From UBA10365 sp041441915 (GTDB taxonomy: Bacteria; Pseudomonadota; Alphaproteobacteria; Rhodobacterales; Rhodobacteraceae), in the NCBI GenBank assembly GCA_041441915.1, contig JASDRS010000003.1, positions 1 through 64,000 on the forward strand: DNA of 64,000 nucleotides, read 5' to 3'. The notes beneath the pieces are model-generated. The model was not told the origin of the DNA. It did no database searches and saw only the letters and a list, made by a program, of their open reading frames with translations. The translations under genes and the position numbers were made by a program. This document shows, piece by piece, positions 35,722 to 44,463 of this stretch (the stretch's first letter is position 1; each line of letters starts with the position of its first letter).

Positions 35722-36525
35722 CTATGCAACATCCAAAACTGCTTCCATTATTTGTCTGGCGCGTAATCTAACAGGCTCGTCGACCATTTCTCCGTCAACT
35801 AACAAGACCCCCCCGCTAGATGCAAGAACGCGTTGCGCCCAATCAATTTCTTGCTGAGATGATGCGAATGCTCGTTGTACCAAATGGATCTGCTTCGGAT
35901 GGATACAGAGCTTTCCTCCCATTCCGACGTTGCGAGCATGTTCTGCATCGTCTGTGGTGATAGACAGGTCATCGAGCTGCGTTGTGACACCATCGATGGG
36001 AGCCGAAATCTCTGCCAATCTGGACGCAAGTACGAGTTCTAAACGTGCAGAAAGTAGAATATCGCGGTGATGTGCACAGTGCAGATCGGCGCAATAGTCA
36101 ACAGAGCCAAAGGCAAGGCGTTCTACGCCTTCCAGAGCTGCAATTGCGCGCGCATGAGCGAGGCCAGCCGCGCTTTCAATGATGGCAAACAATGGGATAA
36201 GTCCCCCTGATGCAGCAATGACTGACGCTACAATTTTGGGGCACTCACATTTAGGTAACATTATAGCGGCATATTTACGATTTTTTACTGCATTGATATC
36301 TGCATAATGCCAATTTGTACCCGCCGCATTGACACGCACGATGATTGGTAATTCTGTAAAACAGTCAGAGAGTGAGGCGCGGGCAAAGGTTTTTTCTTCG
36401 GCTCCCACTGAATCTTCAAGATCAAGTATCACTGCATCGGCGCCTGATGTAGCCCCCTTGATAAATAGATCTGGTCGATTGCCTGGAATAAAAAGGGGGG
36501 CGCGCAGTCTGTTTAATTTCACCAT
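35722..36525 (-). CDS. CitE/HpcH-like lyase (citramalyl- or malyl-CoA lyase type)
   Basis: From ATG 36525 this has 267 residues and the TIM-barrel CitE pattern: RAPLFIPGNRPDLFIKGA, VILDLEDSV (metal-binding Asp/Glu), VRVNAAGT, ESAAGLAHARAIA, FGSVDYCADL and KLCIHPKQIHLVQ. Such enzymes cleave malyl-, citramalyl- or 3-hydroxy-3-methylglutaryl-type CoA esters by retro-aldol reaction. It overlaps the upstream hydratase gene by 7 bases. The preceding hydratase would supply the hydroxyacyl-CoA. Confidence 0.86.
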   Translation of the reverse strand: MVKLNRLRAPLFIPGNRPDLFIKGATSGADAVILDLEDSVGAEEKTFARASLSDCFTELPIIVRVNAAGTNWHYADINAVKNRKYAAIMLPKCECPKIVASVIAASGGLIPLFAIIESAAGLAHARAIAALEGVERLAFGSVDYCADLHCAHHRDILLSARLELVLASRLAEISAPIDGVTTQLDDLSITTDDAEHARNVGMGGKLCIHPKQIHLVQRAFASSQQEIDWAQRVLASSGGVLLVDGEMVDEPVRLRARQIMEAVLDVA

Positions 36526-37361
36526 ACCGCATATGCCTCCATTGAAATGGGTCCATTGGCAACTGCGGTCCAAAGCCGCATCCCATCCCCATCAGGTTTC
36601 GCATTGACGGTAAAGGGAGATGTATCAAAAATAGGCACGAGGCTACGAAAGCGAAAATTAGTTGGGTGTGCACCCTTCAATTCCGATGCGAGATGACAAA
36701 GTACCGAAGCTTGCAATGGCCCATGTACGACAAGACCAGAGTATCCTTCAACCTTGGTCGAATAGGGGAAATCATAATGGATCCGATGGCCATTGAACGT
36801 CAATGCAGAATATCGAAAAAGTAGGGTAGGTGTTGGCACCATGATACGCGAATAAATTTCATCAGGCCCTTTCTGTGGCAAAGTGAGGTTTTCTTTTAGC
36901 TTTTTTTGGGGTGTTTGAACCGCGCGATAAACAATGTCTTGACGTTCCGTTAGAACTTTACGGCTGTCGCATGTTATTTCATGCTCAACTGTAACGAAGT
37001 ATAGAGTACCACTGCTTCCTTGTTTCAAGACCACGTCTTTAATTGTCGAACGACGGTTTGCTAGATCACCCACACGCAGTGGACTATGAAAATTGACAGC
37101 CCCTCCCGCCCACATTCGGCGCGATAGAGGGATAGGGGGCAGAAATCCACCACGTTCTGGATGTCCGTCATCACCGAGCTTTTGGGTAGGTGCTACCGGT
37201 TGTGCCAAACAAAAATGGATCATCAAGGGTGCATCACTTCCATTTTCGGAACCGCCTTTTAAATCAAAGGTAGCATTAAATTGGTGGACGAGCCTTTGCG
37301 AAACGAGCTCTGCCGCATTTTCTTGGCGCCCAATCCAAGTTCTGAGATAGTCAATGTCCAT
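36519..37361 (-). CDS. MaoC-like enoyl-CoA hydratase (mesaconyl/itaconyl-CoA type)
   Basis: The 280-residue protein has an N-terminal FAS1-like hot-dog domain and a C-terminal hydratase-2 motif GHRIHYDFPYS followed by GLVVHGPLQAS (catalytic Asp/His pattern). This two-half layout matches mesaconyl-C4-CoA hydratase and itaconyl-CoA hydratase. It starts one base before the end of the CoA-transferase gene, and its product would be a citramalyl-type CoA ester for the following lyase. Confidence 0.83.
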   Translation of the reverse strand: MDIDYLRTWIGRQENAAELVSQRLVHQFNATFDLKGGSENGSDAPLMIHFCLAQPVAPTQKLGDDGHPERGGFLPPIPLSRRMWAGGAVNFHSPLRVGDLANRRSTIKDVVLKQGSSGTLYFVTVEHEITCDSRKVLTERQDIVYRAVQTPQKKLKENLTLPQKGPDEIYSRIMVPTPTLLFRYSALTFNGHRIHYDFPYSTKVEGYSGLVVHGPLQASVLCHLASELKGAHPTNFRFRSLVPIFDTSPFTVNAKPDGDGMRLWTAVANGPISMEAYAVW

Positions 37362-37362
37362 T

Positions 37363-38466
37363 CTAAGATTCCAATATTTTTAGCTCGGGCACCGGCCCAA
37401 AGTGACGATCTTCACCATCCCAAATAGGGGCCGGTGCTGGCATTGAGACGGTTCCATTTGGCGTCCCTACTAATATGCGTCGCAAGTGAGGGTGTTTTGA
37501 CAAAGCTTCCATATCATTCATAGACGCGAAAGCGATATTTGCCTCTTCTAAAAGGCACGTTGCTCGCTCAGCGTCCAATTTTTTGAAAGCTTCAGCAACA
37601 ATTGCGTCGGTTTCAACACGGTTTGTTACGCGTGCAACATTAGTCGAAAATCGTGGGTCGCTACCTAGCGAAGCGTCACCAATGAATTTTGAACAAAGAT
37701 CTCCCCATTCCCTATCACTTTGGATTGAAATAAGCACTGCAGGACCCTTAATTGGGAAAAAAACACCATAAGGCGCAATGGATGGATGGGCGAGACCTAT
37801 GCGTTTAGGGGAGTGACCACCTTCAAAGTTCAAAAGCGGCACGGTAAGCCAGTCAGACATTACGTCGAACATCGAAATAGAAATTTGTGCACCTTTCCCT
37901 GTAACTCCCCGTCGGATTAACGCTTCGAGTATAGCGGAATAAGCAGTGGCACCGGTGGCAATATCGACTATAGATATTCCAACGCGCGCAGGTTCATCCG
38001 CCCCGCCCGTGATAGAACAAAGACCTGATTCTGCTTGAACTAGCAAATCATATGCTTTGCGGTCGGACATCGGGCCACCCTCTCCATATCCGGTTATCGA
38101 ACAAAGGATTAATTTGGGAAAGTTTTCCTTTAATTCGTGTAAATCAAAACCTAACTTAGCGAGGGAACCAGATTTAAGATTTTGGATCAGAATATCAGCT
38201 TTTGAAATTAGGTTTGTCAGTTTGGCCGCACCTGCTTTTGAAGCAATATCCAAGGTTATAGATTTTTTGCCACGGTTCAGCCATACAAAGTAGCTCGATT
38301 GCCCTGCGGCTACGTTGTCATATCCGCGCGCAAAATCGCCTCCTGGTCGTTCAACTTTTATAACTTCAGCTCCCGCATCTGCAAGCCGCACTGACGCAAA
38401 AGGGGCAGAAACCGCCTGTTCTAAGCTGATCACATGAATTCCATCCAGGGGAAGGTGCGATGTCAT
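37363..38466 (-). CDS. CaiB/BaiF-type (class III) CoA transferase
   Basis: The 367-residue enzyme has the class III pattern: N-terminal DGIHVISLEQAVSAPFASVR, ADAGAEVIKVERPGGDFARG, NRGKKSITLDI, and the catalytic Asp in RKAYDLLVQAESGL. It moves CoA between acyl-CoA and a free acid, probably to activate the pathway's dicarboxylate. Its start overlaps the acyl-CoA dehydrogenase stop by one base. Most likely substrates are itaconate, mesaconate or methylsuccinate, by context. Confidence 0.88.
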   Translation of the reverse strand: MTSHLPLDGIHVISLEQAVSAPFASVRLADAGAEVIKVERPGGDFARGYDNVAAGQSSYFVWLNRGKKSITLDIASKAGAAKLTNLISKADILIQNLKSGSLAKLGFDLHELKENFPKLILCSITGYGEGGPMSDRKAYDLLVQAESGLCSITGGADEPARVGISIVDIATGATAYSAILEALIRRGVTGKGAQISISMFDVMSDWLTVPLLNFEGGHSPKRIGLAHPSIAPYGVFFPIKGPAVLISIQSDREWGDLCSKFIGDASLGSDPRFSTNVARVTNRVETDAIVAEAFKKLDAERATCLLEEANIAFASMNDMEALSKHPHLRRILVGTPNGTVSMPAPAPIWDGEDRHFGPVPELKILES

Positions 38467-39638
38467 CAGAAAGATCTCGGCATGCCAAGTACATGCTCGG
38501 CAATATATGATAGAATCAAATTTGTTGAAATTGGAGCTACTTGGTACAGCCGAGTTTCTCTAAATCTACGTTCTACGTCATACTCACACGCAAAGCCGAA
38601 CCCACCATGAAACTGAATGCAAGCATTTGCAGCCTCCCAACTGGCCTTCGCGGCTAGATATTTGGCCATATTGGCCTCGGCACCACATGGCTGACCCGCA
38701 TCATATAATGCACAGGCTTTATAGCGCATCAGATTTGCAGCCTCTATTTCAATAAAGGCCTCGGCAATTGGAAATTGCACCCCTTGGTTTTGGCCGATTG
38801 GTCGACCGAAGACATGCCGTTCACTGACATACTTGGTTATTCGATCGGTAAACCAGTAGCCATCTCCAATGCATTCTGCTGCGATCAATGCTCTTTCTGC
38901 GTTTAGGCCAGTGAGTATATATTTGAAGCCATTACCTTCCTCGCCAATTAAGTTCTCTTGGGGAATTTCTAAATTATCGAAAAAGAGTTCGTTAGTTTCA
39001 TGATTGACCATGTTCAAAATTGGTTGGACTGTCATGCCTTTGTGAACTGCCTCTTTTATATCGACAATGAAGATGGAAAGGCCTTGGGATTTCTTTTTTA
39101 CCTGATTCAAAGGCGTGGTTCTGGCCAGGAGGATCATCAAATCAGAATGCTGAACCCTGCTAATCCAAACTTTTTGGCCATTAATTATATATTTGTCTTT
39201 TTTCTTGATAGCTGTGGTCTTGATTTTGGTAGTGTCAGAGCCTGTTGTTGGCTCAGTTACCCCCATTGACTGAAGGCGCAATTCACCACTTGCTATTCTG
39301 GGCAAGTACTTTTCGCGCTGCTCCTTAGACCCGTGCTGGACCAGAGTGTTCATATTATACATTTGACCGTGGCAGGCTCCAGAATTTCCGCCAGAACGAT
39401 TAATTTCTTCCATGATGACAGAGGCCTCGGTTATGCCGAGCCCAGATCCACCATATTCTTCGGGGATGAGAGCTGACATCCAGCCTGAAGATGTTAATGC
39501 ATTAACAAATTCTTCAGGATAGCGCCGGTCCATGTCAACTTTTCTATGATACTCTGGCGGAAATTCGGCGCAAAGGCCCCTAACTCCATCACGAATGTCT
39601 TGGTATGCATCTGTAGTGTCAGGCATAAGCTCCCCCAA
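38466..39638 (-). CDS. Acyl-CoA dehydrogenase
   Basis: The 390-residue flavoenzyme has the three-domain ACAD fold with SMGVTEPTTGSDTTKIKTTA, KVWISRVQHSD, LNAERALIAAECIGDGYW and the C-terminal FHGGFGFACEYDVERRFRE. It oxidises an acyl-CoA to an enoyl-CoA with FAD. It is the first gene of the operon transcribed away from the LysR gene. In an itaconate-like pathway it could make mesaconyl-CoA from methylsuccinyl-CoA or similar; that is inference. Confidence 0.88.
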   Translation of the reverse strand: MGELMPDTTDAYQDIRDGVRGLCAEFPPEYHRKVDMDRRYPEEFVNALTSSGWMSALIPEEYGGSGLGITEASVIMEEINRSGGNSGACHGQMYNMNTLVQHGSKEQREKYLPRIASGELRLQSMGVTEPTTGSDTTKIKTTAIKKKDKYIINGQKVWISRVQHSDLMILLARTTPLNQVKKKSQGLSIFIVDIKEAVHKGMTVQPILNMVNHETNELFFDNLEIPQENLIGEEGNGFKYILTGLNAERALIAAECIGDGYWFTDRITKYVSERHVFGRPIGQNQGVQFPIAEAFIEIEAANLMRYKACALYDAGQPCGAEANMAKYLAAKASWEAANACIQFHGGFGFACEYDVERRFRETRLYQVAPISTNLILSYIAEHVLGMPRSF

Positions 39639-39717
39639 AAAGTTTGTATTTGATTATCCAAAATTCATTTTATAATAAGATACCTACTTTATGTATAATT
39701 CAAATATACTTTTTGAT

Positions 39718-39756
39718 TGCCCCCTATATTTTTTAGTTATACCCCTACGGGGCATT
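39718..39756. promoter_or_regulatory. Candidate LysR operator between lysR and operon
   Basis: An inverted repeat cccc-tac-gggg (39742-39752) is set within an imperfect longer dyad atacccctacggggcat (39739-39755), with tgcccc repeated at 39718-39723. The 138-base gap between the two divergent starts is the expected location of a LysR-type binding site. The sites are GC-rich in an otherwise AT-rich gap. Confidence 0.45.
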
Positions 39757-39776
39757 AAGCCGTCGGGACATAAGTT

Positions 39777-40697
39777 TTGGATATCAGAGACCTACGTTAT
39801 TTCGTTGCCATTGTGGAAGAGGGTTCCTTTTCAAGGGCGGCGCTTCGCCTAAGAGTTGCACAACCAGCTTTATCACTTAAAGTTCGCAAATTAGAGGCCT
39901 CGCTAAAAACACAACTTTTGCTGCGCGGGCCTCATGGCGTACAGCCAACCGATGCAGGTAAGCTTTTATTGTTACGTGCAAGAGCAATTGTAACAGACCT
40001 ATCCCGAGCTGAAGCCGAAATTCGAAGCTTAGGACAAAAAACTTCTGGGACGGTTCGTATTGGTTTGCCAGGCACCATCAGTGGAATTCTATCAGTTCCA
40101 CTGATTGCACGTACCCGCAAAAACTATCCGGAGATTAAAATAATAATAGTGGAGGCGATGAGTGGTTTTGTACGTGAATGGCTAAATGAAGGGCGTGTTG
40201 ACATGGCTATACTCTATATGGAAAAATCAGAGCCGAGTATTGTTAGCAAGCCTCTTCTAAGGGAAGAACTCGTCGTATTAATTTCTAAAGATGCGTCATT
40301 AAATTTTTTAAATGCGCGTGATGCGTTGTTAAATATGCCCTTAATCCTGCCAACTAATACACATGGTTTGCGGAACATGGTTGAACATAAGCTGCGCATG
40401 ATGAACTTATTTAGTGACCCTACAATTGAGGTGGACAGCTATAGCAACATAAAAGATCTTGTTGCGAGTGATTATGGCTGCTCAATCCTACCATATCATG
40501 CAATTTCAGGCGATGTAGCCAGCGGCAAGCTTGCCTATGTTGGGTTCGAAGATGCACCTATTTGGCGCATTGCCCATTTGGTTCACCATTCGTCTAGACC
40601 GATGACAAGTGCCTATTTGGCTGTTTTAGATAATTTAATTTCTACCGTTGACGATCTGATACGCAACAAAGTTTGGGAAGGTGCAGAGCGGTTGTGA
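39777..40697 (+). CDS. LysR-family regulator of the divergent CoA operon
   Basis: The 306-residue regulator has the LysR helix-turn-helix (MDIRDLRYFVAIVEEGSFSR, then VAQPALSLKVRKLEASLK) and an effector domain beginning near residue 90. The start is TTG at 39777 (the first codon of the conserved MDIRDLRYF block), with gtcggga ahead. It is transcribed away from the acyl-CoA dehydrogenase operon, the classic LysR layout, and probably senses the pathway substrate or a CoA-ester intermediate. CbbR- and NAC-like members share this layout. Confidence 0.87.
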   Translation: MDIRDLRYFVAIVEEGSFSRAALRLRVAQPALSLKVRKLEASLKTQLLLRGPHGVQPTDAGKLLLLRARAIVTDLSRAEAEIRSLGQKTSGTVRIGLPGTISGILSVPLIARTRKNYPEIKIIIVEAMSGFVREWLNEGRVDMAILYMEKSEPSIVSKPLLREELVVLISKDASLNFLNARDALLNMPLILPTNTHGLRNMVEHKLRMMNLFSDPTIEVDSYSNIKDLVASDYGCSILPYHAISGDVASGKLAYVGFEDAPIWRIAHLVHHSSRPMTSAYLAVLDNLISTVDDLIRNKVWEGAERL

Positions 40698-40873
40698 GAT
40701 TTTTTAACTTTAATATAACGACTTAATATCAAAGTAAGATCAGGAAAGCCTTCTCAGTAATGCGTCTCAGGTTGACACCTTAAGCGCCAAAAATTTAGCG
40801 CTCCACTAGCAGACCTCTTTCAGATAAGAATAAAGCTGTCATCAAATTTTGTCTAAAGCCAATCACTGAAAAT

Positions 40874-41836
40874 TTAAGATGCGGGACTAGTAATGCAGCT
40901 TATCACCTGCGCTAATGCAGATATGGCAATTTGTTTAGCATTTCTGAGCGACGGAATTAACCCAAGTGGGCTTTCAATTCTGGAAAGCTCCAGAGCACCT
41001 ATTCCCGATTTAGACAGTGTTTGAATACGTTGCTCATGTGTGGATTTACTTCCCATAGCTCCAATAAAGAAAGCATTTTTTGTCAGTGCTTTCTTTAAGA
41101 GTTCAGTCTCCCATTCATGGTCATGAAATAATAGCAGAAATGCCGTGAATTGATCGTCAATACAATCTGGTGTGGAGCTTGGCGTTGATAGTTTTTGTGA
41201 AAGAATAGATCCTTGGCTTTCCAATTGAGACAGTTCAAATTCATTGGGTGATTGTGCAATCACTTCAAAGCCTGATCCTAGGCCAAGTGAAGCCACTGCC
41301 ATGAAGGACGCGCCTTCACCTGCAATGCGAAGGCGGATTTTAGGAGTGCAGAGCACATAAAAAGACGTTGCTATCCAGCCTTTCTCAGTATTTTTACCAC
41401 TACGCGATAGGGTATTTTTTATCGTGTCGAAAACAAGTGTTGCGCACTGCCGCTGTACAAGGGTTTGAATTGCATCCTTTATAGGAGTGCTGTCACTGAC
41501 TGGAAAAATAAGTAATTCGACAGTGCCGCCGCATGGCAGAACAATATCAAAAAATGGCGACCCAACACCATATAAAACAGACCGGTTCGTACCTTCTTCT
41601 ATCGCTAATTGGGCTTGCTTTATGACTTCGGTATCAACACAGCCGTTCGAGACATAACCCGTCATCTCACCTTCTAAATTCACTGCAATGAGAGAACCTA
41701 CGCTTCGTAGCCCTCCCCCCGTCGTTTGGGTCACCGTCACCAAGGCAACAGGAATGTTGCGCGACAATGAGCCTAGGGCACTAGCTAGAACATCTCCAGC
41801 CTGTTCAAAAAAACGACTATTATTCACTGTGATCAT
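40874..41836 (-). CDS. xdhC: XdhC/CoxI-family molybdenum hydroxylase chaperone
   Basis: The 320-residue protein has the XdhC N-terminal domain (PVALVTVTQTTGGGLRSVG, GYVSNGCVDTEVI, PCGGTVELLI) and a C-terminal Rossmann-like domain (AFFIGAMGSKSTHEQRI). Such proteins bind sulfurated molybdopterin and insert it into xanthine dehydrogenase-type enzymes. The only candidate client in the window is the M-S-L hydroxylase 13 kb away. It lies 9 bases after the CoxG gene and forms a unit with it. Confidence 0.85.
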   Translation of the reverse strand: MITVNNSRFFEQAGDVLASALGSLSRNIPVALVTVTQTTGGGLRSVGSLIAVNLEGEMTGYVSNGCVDTEVIKQAQLAIEEGTNRSVLYGVGSPFFDIVLPCGGTVELLIFPVSDSTPIKDAIQTLVQRQCATLVFDTIKNTLSRSGKNTEKGWIATSFYVLCTPKIRLRIAGEGASFMAVASLGLGSGFEVIAQSPNEFELSQLESQGSILSQKLSTPSSTPDCIDDQFTAFLLLFHDHEWETELLKKALTKNAFFIGAMGSKSTHEQRIQTLSKSGIGALELSRIESPLGLIPSLRNAKQIAISALAQVISCITSPAS

Positions 41837-41845
41837 CTTTCAGGC

Positions 41846-42319
41846 CTATAGTGCTTCTTTTTGATCTACCATCTCTGCAAAGCGGGTAAAAAACTTCCCC
41901 GCTAGCTTTTTTGCAGTGCTAACCATCAAGCGGCTTCCTAATTGTGCAATTTTTCCACCAATTTCGGCCTTTGCAGTATAGGTGAGCATTGTTTTCCCGT
42001 CTACATCGCTCAGCACGACGTCGGCGCCACCCTTAGCAAATCCAGCCACACCACCGTTTCCCACCCCTGTCAGGGAAAATTTATAAGGTGCGCCTGAATT
42101 ATCTAAGGTCACGTTCCCTCTAAACCGTGCTTTCACAGGGCCCACTTTTAGTACAACTTTCGCTTCAAGTTCTGTGTCAGAATGCTTGATGAGTTCTTCG
42201 CAACCAGGAATACATTCCTGCAGTATTTGCGGATCATTCAGAGCCACATAAACTATTTTTGTTGAAGCATTTATAATAATTTTGTCACTTAGTTCCAATT
42301 TCTGTTCCTTTAACAGCAA
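41846..42319 (-). CDS. coxG: CoxG-like SRPBCC protein
   Basis: The 157-residue protein has the CoxG/SRPBCC fold (VYVALNDPQILQECIPGCEE, SLTGVGNGGVAGFAKGGADV, KAEIGGKIAQLGSRLM). CoxG proteins attach molybdenum hydroxylases to the membrane, as in CO dehydrogenase, or assist their assembly. It pairs with XdhC. Its location away from the hydroxylase operon is unusual but not unique. Confidence 0.85.
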   Translation of the reverse strand: MLLKEQKLELSDKIIINASTKIVYVALNDPQILQECIPGCEELIKHSDTELEAKVVLKVGPVKARFRGNVTLDNSGAPYKFSLTGVGNGGVAGFAKGGADVVLSDVDGKTMLTYTAKAEIGGKIAQLGSRLMVSTAKKLAGKFFTRFAEMVDQKEAL

Positions 42320-42388
42320 TATAATTTTATATTGGTGAGGTGGTCCGCCCGCGCAGTTGTTAGCTTGGGGAGGATCTTTTCATAGATT

Positions 42389-43504
42389 TTAAAAAATGTC
42401 CCTGTGTGGGGCTGTGGTGTTTCGGATTGGGTTTGCTCTGCAACGGCCTGCGCCTGTGATGACACCTTCGTGAATGCGGTCAGATTTGTGTAATTCGCCC
42501 ATAACGGCAGGCACGCCACCTGCGCGGAAAAAGCTTTCGCCCAGATGTTCACCTGCGGGCTGCATATTGACTAAAAGCGGCACGTCAAAGCCAACAGTTT
42601 CCCAATCTTTAACATCGAGCTCAACGCCGATGTGGCGGGCAATAGCCTGAACATGCGGCGGCGCGTTGGTCGATCCGCCAATAGCGGAATTTGTTACGAT
42701 AGCATTTTCAAAGGCTTTACGGGTTAGAATGTCGGAAGGTTTGAGATCTTCATAAACCATACTCACAATGCGTTTTCCAGTTTCATAGGCCATATTCATG
42801 CGCTCACGAAAGGGAGCAGGAATAGCAGAATTACCAGTCAGGCTCATGCCTAAGGCTTCAGCGATCGCGTTCATGGTGCTGGCGGTGCCCATGGAGTTGC
42901 AATGGCCAAGCGACGGCGCAGACGCGCAAACGCGGTTCATAAACTCATCATAGTCAATCAGCCCTTCGGAAAAAAGACGACGGATTTCCCAGATGATAGT
43001 GCCAGAGCCTACGCGTTTGCCTTTCCACCAGCCGTCAAGCATTGGCCCGCCATTAAGTGCAATGGCGGGGATATCGACTGTCGCAGCACCCATCAACATG
43101 GCAGGGGTCGTCTTGTCGCAGCCTGTCGTTAGGACAACTCCTTCAAGCGGATAGCCGTGTAATACTTCGACTAAGCTTAAGTAAGCCAAGTTGCGGTCAA
43201 GAGCCGCTGTGGGGCGTTTTCCTGTTTCCTGAATAGGATGCACTGGAAATTCCATCGGAACGTCACCCGCATCGCGAACGCCAGCTTTGATGCGATCTAT
43301 TAAAAATACGTGGATTTTATTACAGGGCGCAATATTATTGCCGGTTTGCGCTACGCCAATGATGGGGCGTTCGGATTGCAATTTATCGCGGGTGAAAGCT
43401 TGGTTTTGATAGCGTTCAATATAAAGTGCGATCATGCTCGGGTTATTGAGATTATCAAACCATTCTTGTGAACGAAATCTTTTGCCTGCGCGAGTGTTGC
43501 TCAT
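42389..43504 (-). pseudogene. IlvD/Edd dehydratase, C-terminal truncation
   Basis: The first 340 residues match sugar-acid dehydratases of the IlvD/Edd family (arabinonate/xylonate type): ERPIIGVAQTGNNIAPCNKI, the Fe-S cysteines in LTTGCDKTTPAM and SLGHCNSMGTASTMNAIAE, and GGSTNAPPHVQAIA. The full family length is about 570-600, so some 200 residues of the second domain are missing: after HEGVITGAGRC the frame runs into unrelated sequence and stops. It is not expected to be active. It lies in the former inositol/sugar-acid region. Confidence 0.75.
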
Positions 43505-43705
43505 AATTTGACCTGTTGGAAAAAGGGGTATTTTGCGGCAATCAATAATAACGATGAAATTTTAGTGTACTTAAAGCAAGCGTAAAATGCATCATACAAC
43601 TCTTTAATTTGCGTGTGAGGGGCTGCCCTCGCAGAGTATTTCTGTACCAGTTTTTACTGATAAAATTATGCGTTTGATTATAAATAAAAACCAAATGTGG
43701 GCTGC

Positions 43706-44263
43706 CTACTTCCACTTAATTGAACAGCCGATCGACACATGTTGCACTAAAGGGCCTTTTCCAGTTTTTCTGATCAAAGACATAGCATCAAACAGGTTAT
43801 GCTTGGCGTGGCTTGGACGTTCTCGCTTATTGTTGATTAGGCCCCGGTTCAGTTCCAAATGTGCATTGCAGCCGAAGAAATCAGGTGTAAAGGTCGCACC
43901 ATACGCGCGAGCAACGCTCTGACTTTCATCATAAAGATAATGAAATGGGAAGTTTTCTGATAGAGCTAACCGCCGCATGTGTTCAAAGCTATCTGCTGGA
44001 TAGGCCGTTGCATCATTTGACGAGATAGCAACCACGCCAACGCCCATCGCTATCAGCTTATGGGCGCCTGAAATTATGTCATTTAGGACATCGAGCACGT
44101 AGGTATAGTGGTTGCAGATAAACATGACCAGGGTTCCATTAGGTCCTTTAATTTGTTCTAAACTTACCAAGTTGCTCGGCGTAGACGGCAATGAAAAGGG
44201 TGAAGCCTTCCAGTCAAAATCACAACCAAATGTATTAGCGGGCATGTCAAACCTTGGGTACAA
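43706..44263 (-). CDS. Thioredoxin-like protein with altered active site
   Basis: The 185-residue frame has the layout of a conserved thioredoxin-fold family: FSLPSTPSNLVSL, GTLVMFICNHYTYV, GVVAISSNDATAYPADSFE, YLYDESQSVARAYGATFTPD and the C-terminal VSIGCSIKWK. In relatives the active site reads CNHCPYV; here the resolving Cys is Tyr. The segment after TPDFF is also unusual. The start may be ATG 44263 or ATG 44245. It is either a redox-inactive variant or a gene starting to decay. Confidence 0.6.
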   Translation of the reverse strand: MYPRFDMPANTFGCDFDWKASPFSLPSTPSNLVSLEQIKGPNGTLVMFICNHYTYVLDVLNDIISGAHKLIAMGVGVVAISSNDATAYPADSFEHMRRLALSENFPFHYLYDESQSVARAYGATFTPDFFGCNAHLELNRGLINNKRERPSHAKHNLFDAMSLIRKTGKGPLVQHVSIGCSIKWK

Positions 44264-44463
44264 TAACTATAATGAGCACAGGGTCGCAGAAATATGGCAA
44301 GGTCATAATATATTTTGCTAAAAATGCTTACTACGATTGCCGTTGCAGGTGCAACCATTTTGGCTAATTTCTATGACCGCATTGGCTAGATTTTTCCTCG
44401 CTATTAAGCTAACTCTGACCGTTAGCGATAACAGGTGACGCAATTGCATTAAAGGATCAGCCT

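Noticed and set aside
42310..42552. 80-residue minus-strand ORF overlapping the truncated dehydratase end
   Set aside because: Out-of-frame overlap with the dehydratase 3' part and no family pattern; reading shadow plus debris.
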